A DNA stretch of 64,000 nt from Leuctra nigra (lineage: Eukaryota; Arthropoda; Insecta; Plecoptera; Leuctridae): positions 124,001-188,000 of the forward strand of contig CAKOGZ010000076.1 in NCBI GenBank assembly GCA_934045905.1, in the 5' to 3' direction. Both the position numbers and the translations under genes were made by a program. Of the stretch, positions 55,432-63,492 are shown one piece after another (within the stretch, counting starts at the first letter, position 1; the number at the start of each line of letters is the position of its first letter). The notes beneath the pieces are model-generated. The model ran no database searches, was not told the origin of the DNA, and worked only from the letters and a program-made list of their open reading frames with translations.

Positions 55432-55939
55432 AGTTATACTCGAGCAAGTACAATCACCATTGATTGTGGGTATTCTTCACCAGCACGGGATCCTGTTGGT
55501 GTCAAAACTTGAATCGTGGATGCAAGAGTATTACAACGAGGATGGGTCTAGACTTGAACGTGTCGTCACTGAATGGGTTGTACCCTCTTGTGCTTATTGT
55601 ATATACGAGTACACACCAGTGTCTGAGATTGTTCGACTGATGGGGAAGAATAGTACGCGAGGGGTCTTTTCTTTGGTTGCCCACTGGTTGAACGTGCCAC
55701 TCGCAAATGTCTTTGACCGAGTCATCGTGGGTAAAACTACAACGGCGAAACCGAGTTACATTTCTCTATGCGCCTATACACCGATCAACGTCACGAGCGA
55801 ATTCATCCAGGCACGAGACCAACATTCTTACGTCGATAGATCAAGGTGTACCCGTCACTTGGTGACGTCGACGACGACAAGTATGAAGAGGATGATGGAT
55901 GACGAGGAGTGTCAGAGAAAGAAAATACGATCATCGTGA
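55379..55939 (+). CDS. Unknown 186-residue protein divergent from PIF-3
   Basis: ATG 55379 used; its first ~17 codons are antisense to PIF-3, and the next in-frame ATG is at 55519, so the true start is uncertain. Contains 'VVPSCAYCIYEYTPVSEIVRLMG' and a basic acidic-basic end 'MKRMMDDEECQRKKIRSS', possibly a nuclear signal. No family recognised. AATAAA-like 'gataaatcattta' follows. Confidence 0.6.
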   Translation: MSTNVNSIPHERFAVNRIVILEQVQSPLIVGILHQHGILLVSKLESWMQEYYNEDGSRLERVVTEWVVPSCAYCIYEYTPVSEIVRLMGKNSTRGVFSLVAHWLNVPLANVFDRVIVGKTTTAKPSYISLCAYTPINVTSEFIQARDQHSYVDRSRCTRHLVTSTTTSMKRMMDDEECQRKKIRSS

Positions 55940-56242
55940 TAAATCATTTATTGTACAATAGGTTTAGCTGGAAATACCAAGCGCGTCACGAGTGTAGGTT
56001 AACAATGTTATCAATAGTTATCTTGGTTACAGGCTTAAACTTGACATTGGGCTATGGATTAGAGTGATACGTGTTACAACACAAGCCTATGATCCGATAG
56101 ATCGATCAGTCTATAATCCTAGATACGATTGTCCCGCCACAAGCCTATGATCCTTTGATTAAGCTCTGACGTGTATATCTGATAAATATAATTTGCTGTA
56201 TAGTTACGAAATAAACTGTTTGTATTGGAGCGAATAAACTGT
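55940..56242. repeat. Spacer with copies of two dispersed repeat families
   Basis: 'gctggaaataccaagcgcgtcacgag' (55969-55993) is related to the tRNA-Arg inverted-repeat arms. 'acacaagcctatgatccgat' with 'ataatcctagatacgattgt' (56080-56152) belongs to the family at 31985-32200 and 36775-36920. No gene seen. Confidence 0.7.
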
Positions 56243-57496
56243 TTACTGATCAATATAATGTACATACAACTTTGGTACTCCATCTGGACATACATCACCT
56301 ACCCAACCAAGTGGACAACACTCTCCCGTTTTCCCATCCGGATCCATCCGAAAGTTTACATGATTGATACCAAAGTTGCTCTGGTATTCAAACGAGAACG
56401 TGTTTGGTGATACACCCACCCTACCCGTCTCTGCGTACGTGATGACTCCGTTGCGATACGTAGCTGTACGCGTATTGTCACTGTTGGTAAATTTAAACCC
56501 AGACGCTCGTTCGATACCACGTACCCATGGACACGGTTCTACAGGGGGTTCTTGTGTCGACTGGAGGGAATGTTCACTCACTAGGCGATAGTCGTCATAG
56601 TACGTGGTCTGACCTCCGCCCTCTGTGAGTTTATACCTTCCTCTTCGCGAGCCAGGGACTACTACGTTACCCGATAGTTCCGATGGGACTACTTCACCCG
56701 TAGTGGGATCCAGGGTGCGCCCATCAAAATTGATTGTAACTTTATTGGCACAGTCGTAAAGTTTACTGTCGCCCATATACAACATGTTTGTCTCGCCGGG
56801 GTAGCATGGATCTGTACCGTTGACTCTAACGAGCAGGCCGTGCAACAATGTGCTCCATCCGTCATTGTCGGGTGGAACGGCGCGTCGTCGTCGGGACAGG
56901 ATTCCACCTTCTGGACTTACCACATGTAGTGTTGCGGTTTGTGGGATATCGGTGTATCGAAGCTCTCGTACGCCGTATCTCGTGGGGGCGAGACGACCTG
57001 TATATATATTATCGTTCATGTTCACGTGAGCCGGAAGTATCGTGTAATACCATCTGCCGATTTGTGGGTCGTCTGTCGTCATCGTACCAACTTCTATTAT
57101 TCGAGCGTTTTTTGTCACTGTACCAAATTCTACCGTTTCCAATTCGCCCCCGCTACACTGTACCACCACAGGGGTATTGTTTTCTCGTGGTAAGATCTGC
57201 AGACTATCTTCACCACACGTGCGACATTTGGGAAACACATCAGACGTCCCCTCGGTACAGTGATGACGTATATAGTATGGTTGTGTTGTATCCTCGTCTA
57301 CATGACACGTTATGTATTCGTTGCTATTGATACGTAACCCTTGCTGGGTCACACATGTGTTGAACGCTGCAGGTAGATGTTCGATAGGGAATGGGTTGCG
57401 AACTTCCTCTTGTTCTCTCGGGTATAAATAGTAGAGTATGATTAAACATAGAACTAGGAACCCAAGGAACCCAAACACCAACAGACCAGCTTTCAT
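56243..57496 (-). CDS. Type II membrane protein, envelope array member 1
   Basis: 417 residues, ATG at 57496. N-terminal anchor 'LVFGFLGFLVLCLIILYYLYP', then a cysteine-bearing ectodomain: 'FNTCVTQQGLRINSNEYITC', 'IRHHCTEGTSDVFPKCRTCG' and, near the C-terminus, 'PCPWVRGIERASGFKF' and 'TGECCPLGWVGDVCPDG'. The signal-anchor plus cysteine design is that of PIF/ODV envelope proteins, but it is not one I can name. It is ~80% similar to the next gene; the N-terminal ~95 and C-terminal ~100 residues are almost identical and the middle is diverged. Confidence 0.75.
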   Translation of the reverse strand: MKAGLLVFGFLGFLVLCLIILYYLYPREQEEVRNPFPIEHLPAAFNTCVTQQGLRINSNEYITCHVDEDTTQPYYIRHHCTEGTSDVFPKCRTCGEDSLQILPRENNTPVVVQCSGGELETVEFGTVTKNARIIEVGTMTTDDPQIGRWYYTILPAHVNMNDNIYTGRLAPTRYGVRELRYTDIPQTATLHVVSPEGGILSRRRRAVPPDNDGWSTLLHGLLVRVNGTDPCYPGETNMLYMGDSKLYDCANKVTINFDGRTLDPTTGEVVPSELSGNVVVPGSRRGRYKLTEGGGQTTYYDDYRLVSEHSLQSTQEPPVEPCPWVRGIERASGFKFTNSDNTRTATYRNGVITYAETGRVGVSPNTFSFEYQSNFGINHVNFRMDPDGKTGECCPLGWVGDVCPDGVPKLYVHYIDQ

Positions 57497-57589
57497 GGTT
57501 ACACGTGGTGACGTATACCGAGATGATGGGTAACTCTTACGTACGAGCGAATCTTATTGGTGAGAGAGTCGCGCGTTAGAAGAAACTGT

Positions 57590-58897
57590 TTACTGATCAA
57601 TATATTGTATATACGCATTTGGTACTACGTCTGGACATGTATCACCTACCCAACCACGTGGACAACACTCTCCAGTTTTCCCGTCCGCATCCACCCTAAA
57701 GTTTACATGATTGATACCAAAGTTGCTCTGGGTTTCAAACGAGAATGTGTTTGGTGAGACACCCACCCTACCCGTCTCTTCGTACGTGACGATTCCGTCG
57801 CTATACGTAGCTGTACGCGTATTGTCGCTGTTGGTAAATTTATACCCAGACGCTCGCTCAATACCACGTACCCATGGGCACGGTTCTGGAGGCGCTGGTT
57901 GTATCAACTCGAGGGAATATTCACTCAGTAGGCGGTAATCGTCAAAGTACGTGGTCACACCTCCCCTCTCTGTGACTTTATACTTTCCTCTATTCTCGCC
58001 AGGGACGACTACTTCACCTGATAGATTCGATGGTAGTACTTCACCCGTAGTGGGATCCAGTGTCCGCCCGTCAAAACCGATTGTAACTTTATTGGCACAG
58101 TCCCAAAGTTTACCGTTGCCCATATACAATATGTTTGTCTCTTCGGGGTAGCATGGGTCTGTACCGTTGACGTGAATGAGACCACCGTGCACCAATTCGG
58201 TCGATCCGTCCACGTGAATGACGTTTCTTCGACGTGAGAGGATTCCACCTTCATGACGTAACACATATAGTGGAAACATTACTCGTGGGATATCGACGAA
58301 GCGAACCTCTCGGACGCCGTATTCCGTTGGGGCGAGACGAGCTGTATATACATTATCGTTCATGTTTACGTGACCCGGAATCACCGCGTAATACTCGTTG
58401 TCGAAATATATGGCGTCTTTCGTACCAAATTCGACTTGTGGGACGTCTGTTGTCATCGTACCAACTTCGACTCGTCGGGCGTTTTTTGTCACTGTACCAA
58501 ATTCTACCGTTTCCAATTCGCCCCCGCTACACTGTATCAACAAAGGGACAGTGTTGTATCGTGGTACGATCTGCACACTATCTTCACCACACGTGCGACA
58601 TTTGGGAAACAAATCAGACGTACCCTCGGAACAGTGATGACGTATATAGTATGGTTGTGTTGTATCCTCGTCTACATGACACGTTATGTATTCGTTGCTA
58701 TTGATACGTAACCCTTGCTGGGTCACACATGTGTTGAACGCTGCAGTTAGATGTTCGATAGGGAATGGGTTGCGAACTTCCTCTTGTTCTCTCGGGTATA
58801 AATAGTAGAGTATGATTAAACATAAAACTAGGAACCCAAACACCAACAGGCCATGCTTGCGTTCGAGCGCTACATCGTCATCGTCAAGCCCTTTCAT
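57590..58897 (-). CDS. Type II membrane protein, envelope array member 2
   Basis: 435 residues, ATG at 58897. Same architecture as the previous gene, with a longer cytoplasmic head 'MKGLDDDDVALERKHG' before the anchor. The residues after the anchor ('YPREQEEVRNPFPIEHL' through 'FPKCRTCG') match nearly exactly, pointing to recent duplication or gene conversion. The middle carries an inserted segment 'VEFGTKDAIYFDNEYYAVIP', which is why it is longer. Confidence 0.75.
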   Translation of the reverse strand: MKGLDDDDVALERKHGLLVFGFLVLCLIILYYLYPREQEEVRNPFPIEHLTAAFNTCVTQQGLRINSNEYITCHVDEDTTQPYYIRHHCSEGTSDLFPKCRTCGEDSVQIVPRYNTVPLLIQCSGGELETVEFGTVTKNARRVEVGTMTTDVPQVEFGTKDAIYFDNEYYAVIPGHVNMNDNVYTARLAPTEYGVREVRFVDIPRVMFPLYVLRHEGGILSRRRNVIHVDGSTELVHGGLIHVNGTDPCYPEETNILYMGNGKLWDCANKVTIGFDGRTLDPTTGEVLPSNLSGEVVVPGENRGKYKVTERGGVTTYFDDYRLLSEYSLELIQPAPPEPCPWVRGIERASGYKFTNSDNTRTATYSDGIVTYEETGRVGVSPNTFSFETQSNFGINHVNFRVDADGKTGECCPRGWVGDTCPDVVPNAYIQYIDQ

Positions 58898-59089
58898 GTT
58901 TGGTTACACGTCACGTGACGTATACCAGATGGACAGGGACGTGACGTATACCGAGATAGGTCTTACGTATCGACCAAAGAAAAACCACATCCAAACTCTT
59001 GTGTTCAGTTACTCGACTCTAAGATCCAACAAGCAGTGTTCACTGTGTGTACTGATCATCAGTATACGTAGCATTACGTGTGACGTAGC
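58898..59089. other. Short spacer between array members 2 and 3
   Basis: Contains 'cacgtgacgtatacc' twice (58909-58950) and 'gtgtgacgtagctcatac' (59076-59095). This should hold the promoter of array member 2. No gene seen. Confidence 0.4.
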
Positions 59090-60265
59090 TCATACGGTTA
59101 AAGGGTATACCTTGTCGAGATAGTCGCGCGTGAGAAGAAACTGTCCGCTCTGATTGGGTTCGAAGCGAGCTAGATCTTCATTGTAGAACATGACGGAACT
59201 GTCCAATACTCCGAGATGGTTTTGGTGTTCAAAGACAAATCCAGGATAGGGATACGATCCCTCGTGAATGGTATACGTAGTACCGTCTGAGATGACGTAC
59301 TCTGTGTTTGTCGGATTGTAAAACTTGAACCCGACTAGATTGTTTATACCGTACACCCACGGTGGTTCATCATCTTCAACCGGTACACTAGTTGGGGATA
59401 GCTGGGTGGCTGAAGCAAACGGATACCCCCCACGACACTGGTACAAACCTTCTGTGACGTCAGAGTCGACATTACAATAGAACGCTGATCGGGGTAATAC
59501 AGCGTTATTGACAAGTGATAGTCGATCATGACCCATGAAGATGTATTGCCCATCTCGTGTATATACCCCATCGCCTAAGTATGAGAGTCTTTGGTCCTCG
59601 TGAATAACGTGTTGTCCCTCCCACGTTCCCATACCATAGCCTCGTATGCGGATCTCATCCAACGGAGTGTATTGTGGTTGAAAGTAATAGGTGGGGTGTC
59701 GATAACTATTCTCGTCCACGAGACGGCACATCTTCGCGTCACGATCGTAACCATAGGGGACGGGACGATCACCCCCGTAGCCGGGCAAAGGAGGTAGATC
59801 GACGGGGTTTAGTTTCGAACATTGATGCACGACGAGTTGTCCATCTCGACACTCGAGCCCATCGCTGGGAATCCAGTATTCTGAATTGGGGTTCAGGGCG
59901 GACGTGACCTTTTTATAGAATGTGTAATCTTCGCATAGGTCAGCTGGTACGTCAATATTATGTACGTCAATATTATGTACGTCAGCTTTATAACCTGGAC
60001 GCTCCAACGCTTTTCTCGCTCGGGTATCTCTCACGTCACGTAAAGACTCATCATTAGGACGGATGAATAGTATATAGAGAAAGACGAGACACAACAACAC
60101 CGCGGTAACCACAAGTGCTGTGCCCATTCTCTGCCCCAATCGTGATGTATAAGTTGATTCGGGTTGCGGTGGAGAATCTTCCATTGTGCTTATACTCGGT
60201 GTACTGTGGTTCGTTTGCTCAAGCTCTGACGTACTGCTCTGACGTTTCTGTCCTACTGTCATCAA
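59090..60265 (-). CDS. Type II membrane protein, envelope array member 3 (diverged)
   Basis: 391 residues from ATG 60265; ATG 60184 is an alternative start that avoids repeat DNA. Anchor 'ALVVTAVLLCLVFLYILFI' at about residues 51-69. The C-terminal part ('PPWVYGINNLVGFKFYNPTN', 'FEHQNHLG') aligns with 'PCPWVRGIERASGFKF' and 'FETQSNFG' of the other two, showing common descent, while the rest is diverged. 'DVHNIDVHNIDV' after the anchor is a translated tACGTCAatattatg repeat (59950-59985). Confidence 0.72.
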   Translation of the reverse strand: MMTVGQKRQSSTSELEQTNHSTPSISTMEDSPPQPESTYTSRLGQRMGTALVVTAVLLCLVFLYILFIRPNDESLRDVRDTRARKALERPGYKADVHNIDVHNIDVPADLCEDYTFYKKVTSALNPNSEYWIPSDGLECRDGQLVVHQCSKLNPVDLPPLPGYGGDRPVPYGYDRDAKMCRLVDENSYRHPTYYFQPQYTPLDEIRIRGYGMGTWEGQHVIHEDQRLSYLGDGVYTRDGQYIFMGHDRLSLVNNAVLPRSAFYCNVDSDVTEGLYQCRGGYPFASATQLSPTSVPVEDDEPPWVYGINNLVGFKFYNPTNTEYVISDGTTYTIHEGSYPYPGFVFEHQNHLGVLDSSVMFYNEDLARFEPNQSGQFLLTRDYLDKVYPLTV

Positions 60266-60472
60266 CCAACTTTGTTACAGCTTTTCTCATTTGTTACTTC
60301 TTAGAACTCTTCCAAGACCACCAATGTAACTAAGAACTGTAGCTCTGACGTGGTCTGACGTACTAGTCCCACTAACACGTCTGACGTAGGTACTACTCTG
60401 ACGTACTCCAAAGCGTCTGACGTGGTACTACGTACTCCAAAGCGTCTGACGTAGGTACTACTCTGACGTACT
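60266..60472. repeat. CTCTGACGTAGGTACTA repeats upstream of the patatin gene
   Basis: 'tctgacgtaggtactactctgacgtactccaaagcg' units repeat at 60340-60470 and run up to the ATG of the patatin-like gene. Confidence 0.7.
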
Positions 60473-61069
60473 ATGACAAGAGTGGCAGTCTTTTCGAGCG
60501 GTGGTCTTAGTGGGCTTCAGAAACTTTTAGAGCTCGTCGATTGTACCCTGGTTTATGACGTGACGTACGGCGCTAGTGCTGGAAGCGTGTTGGCTCTACT
60601 ATACACGTTGAAACGAATAGGTGTGAATACGCGACCCTATGTGGATATTATTACAGGTGCTCGGTTACGGACGACGGTACGCCAAGGGCTCCTCAACCAA
60701 CTCATACACGACAAGCTAGACACGCTCACGTTTATCGAAGCGTATAGGAGGTCTGGTGTGAACCTAAACGTTATTACATCTAGAGGACTCGTATGGGCAG
60801 AGGAGTTTATGTTTAATCATACAAATACCCCAGACGCGCGTCTCTTTAAAGCAATTGAGATTAGTGTGAGTTATGGTCGTTTCATAGACTTGTTCCTCTA
60901 CGACGGAGCTTTCGTACAGGGAGCTTGTATTAAACAGCTAGCCGAACAATATCAACACGTCGATCTCTACCTAGTGACGTATATTAAACCTATGATGACG
61001 CTTCCTCCGAATGTGTCTATACGTCGTCACAGTTCGAAACCTATGATTCCATACCCGGACAAGAATTGA
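60473..61069 (+). CDS. Patatin-like phospholipase
   Basis: 198 residues, a minimal patatin domain. Oxyanion-hole glycines 'SSGGLSGLQKLLEL' (residues ~8-21), nucleophile elbow 'YGASAGSVLALLY' (GxSxG; Ser ~42) and the catalytic Asp in 'YDGAF' (about residue 143) form the Ser-Asp dyad. Such enzymes release fatty acids from phospholipids, and viruses may use them for membrane penetration or egress or to alter lipid signalling. All key residues are present, so activity is plausible. The domain is shorter than bacterial forms. Immediately preceded by repeats, with no clear TATA. Confidence 0.85.
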   Translation: MTRVAVFSSGGLSGLQKLLELVDCTLVYDVTYGASAGSVLALLYTLKRIGVNTRPYVDIITGARLRTTVRQGLLNQLIHDKLDTLTFIEAYRRSGVNLNVITSRGLVWAEEFMFNHTNTPDARLFKAIEISVSYGRFIDLFLYDGAFVQGACIKQLAEQYQHVDLYLVTYIKPMMTLPPNVSIRRHSSKPMIPYPDKN

Positions 61070-61286
61070 CTTGGGGAGGGTTATGTCTCGTATACTGTGA
61101 CGTAGCTCGTAGCTCGTACCCACTAGCTCTGACTCTAAGTACCTGGTTACATTCATAACATTGTGCGTTATACTGCTACATTATCCTCTGAGTATTGAGC
61201 TTCAAGAGTTGTTGACATATTACTGAAATCGTACCAGAGCATTGCTAGGAAGCAGTAAGCGAATCGAACCGGCCCGCCAAGACAGT
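61070..61286. other. Spacer with TGACGTAGCTCGTAGC motif
   Basis: One 'gtgacgtagctcgtagctcg' unit at 61098-61117; otherwise unique sequence. No gene seen. Confidence 0.35.
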
Positions 61287-61547
61287 ATGGAACATTACAC
61301 AGATACGTGGACCATCATTGGTGTGTGGTACATTATATTCGTTATCACTATGGGACTCGCAACTATGATTGTATTTTATAAACTCAAGGATGGAGTAGAG
61401 AGTAAACTGGCACACATTGATACGAACATACAATTCTATATACAAGAGTTACGGGAACTAGGCTATATACAAGAGTTGCGGGAACGAGGCTATATACAAG
61501 AGTTACGGGAACTAGGATTGAATCAAACTCGTACATTCAAACAGTAA
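61287..61547 (+). CDS. Small membrane protein with YIQELRE repeats
   Basis: 86 residues from ATG 61287. One transmembrane helix ('IIGVWYIIFVITMGLATMIVFY', about residues 9-30), then a charged linker and three tandem 'YIQELRELG' repeats (27 bp each, 61438-61520), likely helical coiled coil. Repeat DNA is not of the ACGTCA class. Function unknown; a small virion envelope or adaptor protein is possible. Confidence 0.6.
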   Translation: MEHYTDTWTIIGVWYIIFVITMGLATMIVFYKLKDGVESKLAHIDTNIQFYIQELRELGYIQELRERGYIQELRELGLNQTRTFKQ

Positions 61548-61753
61548 CCATTTATTTGTTCTTAATTAACAAAATTTCAAGAAAAAAAAAATTGAAACAT
61601 GTACCATGCAAGTGGGAAGGCATGTGTACTATATAGACAACATACAGGCATTTTTCTTTTGCTATTCAAACTCTACGACACATTCAGGTTCTATTGAGCG
61701 TGACGTATCTCCTCATCTGTGAGCGGCTATTGGGTTAGTTTAGGCGTGACGTA
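61548..61753. other. AT-rich spacer
   Basis: Includes 'aagaaaaaaaaaattgaaac' (61580-61599) and 'gcgtgacgtatc' twice (61699 and 61744). Without a gene. Confidence 0.4.
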
Positions 61754-63154
61754 TCATTCGAGAAGCTGACGTAATACTAGTAGATCGTTATTGTTCAACG
61801 TTTGTCGTATGTGGAGATCGGTGTTTGCCGTGTATCGATCGTGTCGCGCATGTTGTACGTTGACAATGTCAGAGTGGGGTGTCACCTCACACGTGTAGAT
61901 GACATCAGTCTCGAGGTGCTTGACGTCACTATGGGGTGACGCTCTAAAGCTTACACCATCGCTCGTTTCCAAGTGTGTGGGTGAGGTTGCACGCAGTTCG
62001 AACGTTTGAGACCACTTGAGTCGATACTGATTGTTGTCCACCACCATGATGATCCCATCGTTTTGCTCGTCCAGGTTGAGGAGCGTTGGATGTGGTGTAA
62101 AGTATTGGATACGTAGGAATTCATTGGTCCCTACGTCATTGGAACTCGTCACTGTACCCGATGACGTTACTATAGCTGACGTACCCGATGAGGTCGCTTT
62201 AGCATTAGGTTCCATGGTTAGAGTATCACAGTCACGTTCTCTATGCACCACACCCATGTATTCACAGGTTTGAAAATGATGCATCAACCATCGTGTGGAT
62301 TCAGCAACGCTTGGTGTAAAGATATGCCCGCCCAGTACTAGTCCGAGTAGATTCACAATGAACCAGCTCTCTTCCTCCTTGACGTACTCGAGTTGAAAAA
62401 TGTACTCTACGTTCACTCCATAGTAGTGAGCGTCTGGGATATCGACTTTGAGTGTACGTACGTCACCAGCATCAGACATGATTACCAACTTGTTGAGCAT
62501 GGGAAACCATTTACCGCGAAAACGAACACCGTCTCTCTTGAGGGCAAAGAGAGCCTGTTCTCGTCCCACACTCCATGTGCCGTCGTCTTGCTGACCCAAC
62601 GAGGGAATCACACATTGAAACGGGGGCACTGTGAATGTTTCTAGATGCACGTATGAGGGAGGTTGTGTCAGGTTATGACGTGCCAAGAGTTGTACGAGTT
62701 TGAGAAACAATGGTGACGGCACGGGGTTCTCATCTTCGATTATAAACTCTATAGACACAAGATCCGTGACGGAACCCACTCTAGTCTGGAAATACCACTT
62801 TACTAGACCTACGGATGCCTCCCACCTAACGTATAGCTTTGGCTCTCCATACTTGAAACGTGCAATGTGTACGTCATCCACTTCACAAGATTCGTATCGA
62901 ACGATGGGAAAGTTTACCATGTTATCACCTCTCCCTGACGCGTTAAGCCGAGAGATTGGGACAAAGTGAAGCCCCTCGCGCACGTGGGTTTTCAGCTGAT
63001 ACGTACGCGAATCCAAGTAGTATCGAAGTCCAGTGTCGTAAACCTCTATCTCATATCGCTCATAAAAGGCAGTTGTGAGCTGATCCAAATCAGTCTTGAA
63101 ACCAGCATCTCGAGCTATACGACCACGTACTCTATACTCGCACTCTTCAACCAT
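61754..63154 (-). CDS. lef-4: LEF-4, RNA polymerase subunit with capping activity
   Basis: 466 residues, the usual LEF-4 length. LEF-4 is the mRNA-capping subunit (RNA 5' triphosphatase and guanylyltransferase) of the late polymerase. The N-terminal half has the tunnel-type triphosphatase acidic strand 'VSIEFIIEDEN' (about 133-143). The guanylyltransferase part has the KxDG nucleophile 'LKRDGVRF' (Lys206), 'LVIMSDAG', 'IFQLEYV', 'DGIIMVVDNNQYRLKW' (motif V type). A Ser/Thr/Gly-rich insertion ('ATSSGTSAIVTSSGTVTSSN', coded at about 62133-62205 by ACGTCA-type DNA) breaks the domain between motifs. Upstream 63240-63480 is a repeat block. Confidence 0.9.
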   Translation of the reverse strand: MVEECEYRVRGRIARDAGFKTDLDQLTTAFYERYEIEVYDTGLRYYLDSRTYQLKTHVREGLHFVPISRLNASGRGDNMVNFPIVRYESCEVDDVHIARFKYGEPKLYVRWEASVGLVKWYFQTRVGSVTDLVSIEFIIEDENPVPSPLFLKLVQLLARHNLTQPPSYVHLETFTVPPFQCVIPSLGQQDDGTWSVGREQALFALKRDGVRFRGKWFPMLNKLVIMSDAGDVRTLKVDIPDAHYYGVNVEYIFQLEYVKEEESWFIVNLLGLVLGGHIFTPSVAESTRWLMHHFQTCEYMGVVHRERDCDTLTMEPNAKATSSGTSAIVTSSGTVTSSNDVGTNEFLRIQYFTPHPTLLNLDEQNDGIIMVVDNNQYRLKWSQTFELRATSPTHLETSDGVSFRASPHSDVKHLETDVIYTCEVTPHSDIVNVQHARHDRYTANTDLHIRQTLNNNDLLVLRQLLE

Positions 63155-63492
63155 TCTGGTGAAAGTTTGGTTTTCTCAGCGGATATTTTCAAGAACTCAG
63201 TCTCTTGCGGTTACTCTTGCGCTTTGATACTCGATTGTCTACACTGGTACTCTACTGACGTGTATCACTCTGACGTGACGTGTATCTCTGCTCTCGCACT
63301 CTACTCGGGCGTCCACTCTGACGTGACGTGTATCTCTACTCGGAGTTTCAACTTTGCGCATCGACATACACAGGTTCGTTATACGGACGTGACGTGTATT
63401 CTCTACTCGGGCGTCTACTCTGTACCTTGTGACGTACGAAGCTCTGACGTTAGTACCTTGTGACGTACTACCACTTGCTAACAAGAAGTACG
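63155..63492. repeat. 'ctctgacgtgacgtgtatctctactcgg' repeats between divergent genes
   Basis: Four or so units at 63252-63420 and 'ccttgtgacgtac' pairs at 63422-63470, between lef-4 and the right-edge gene. Probably carries both promoters. No gene seen. Confidence 0.65.
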
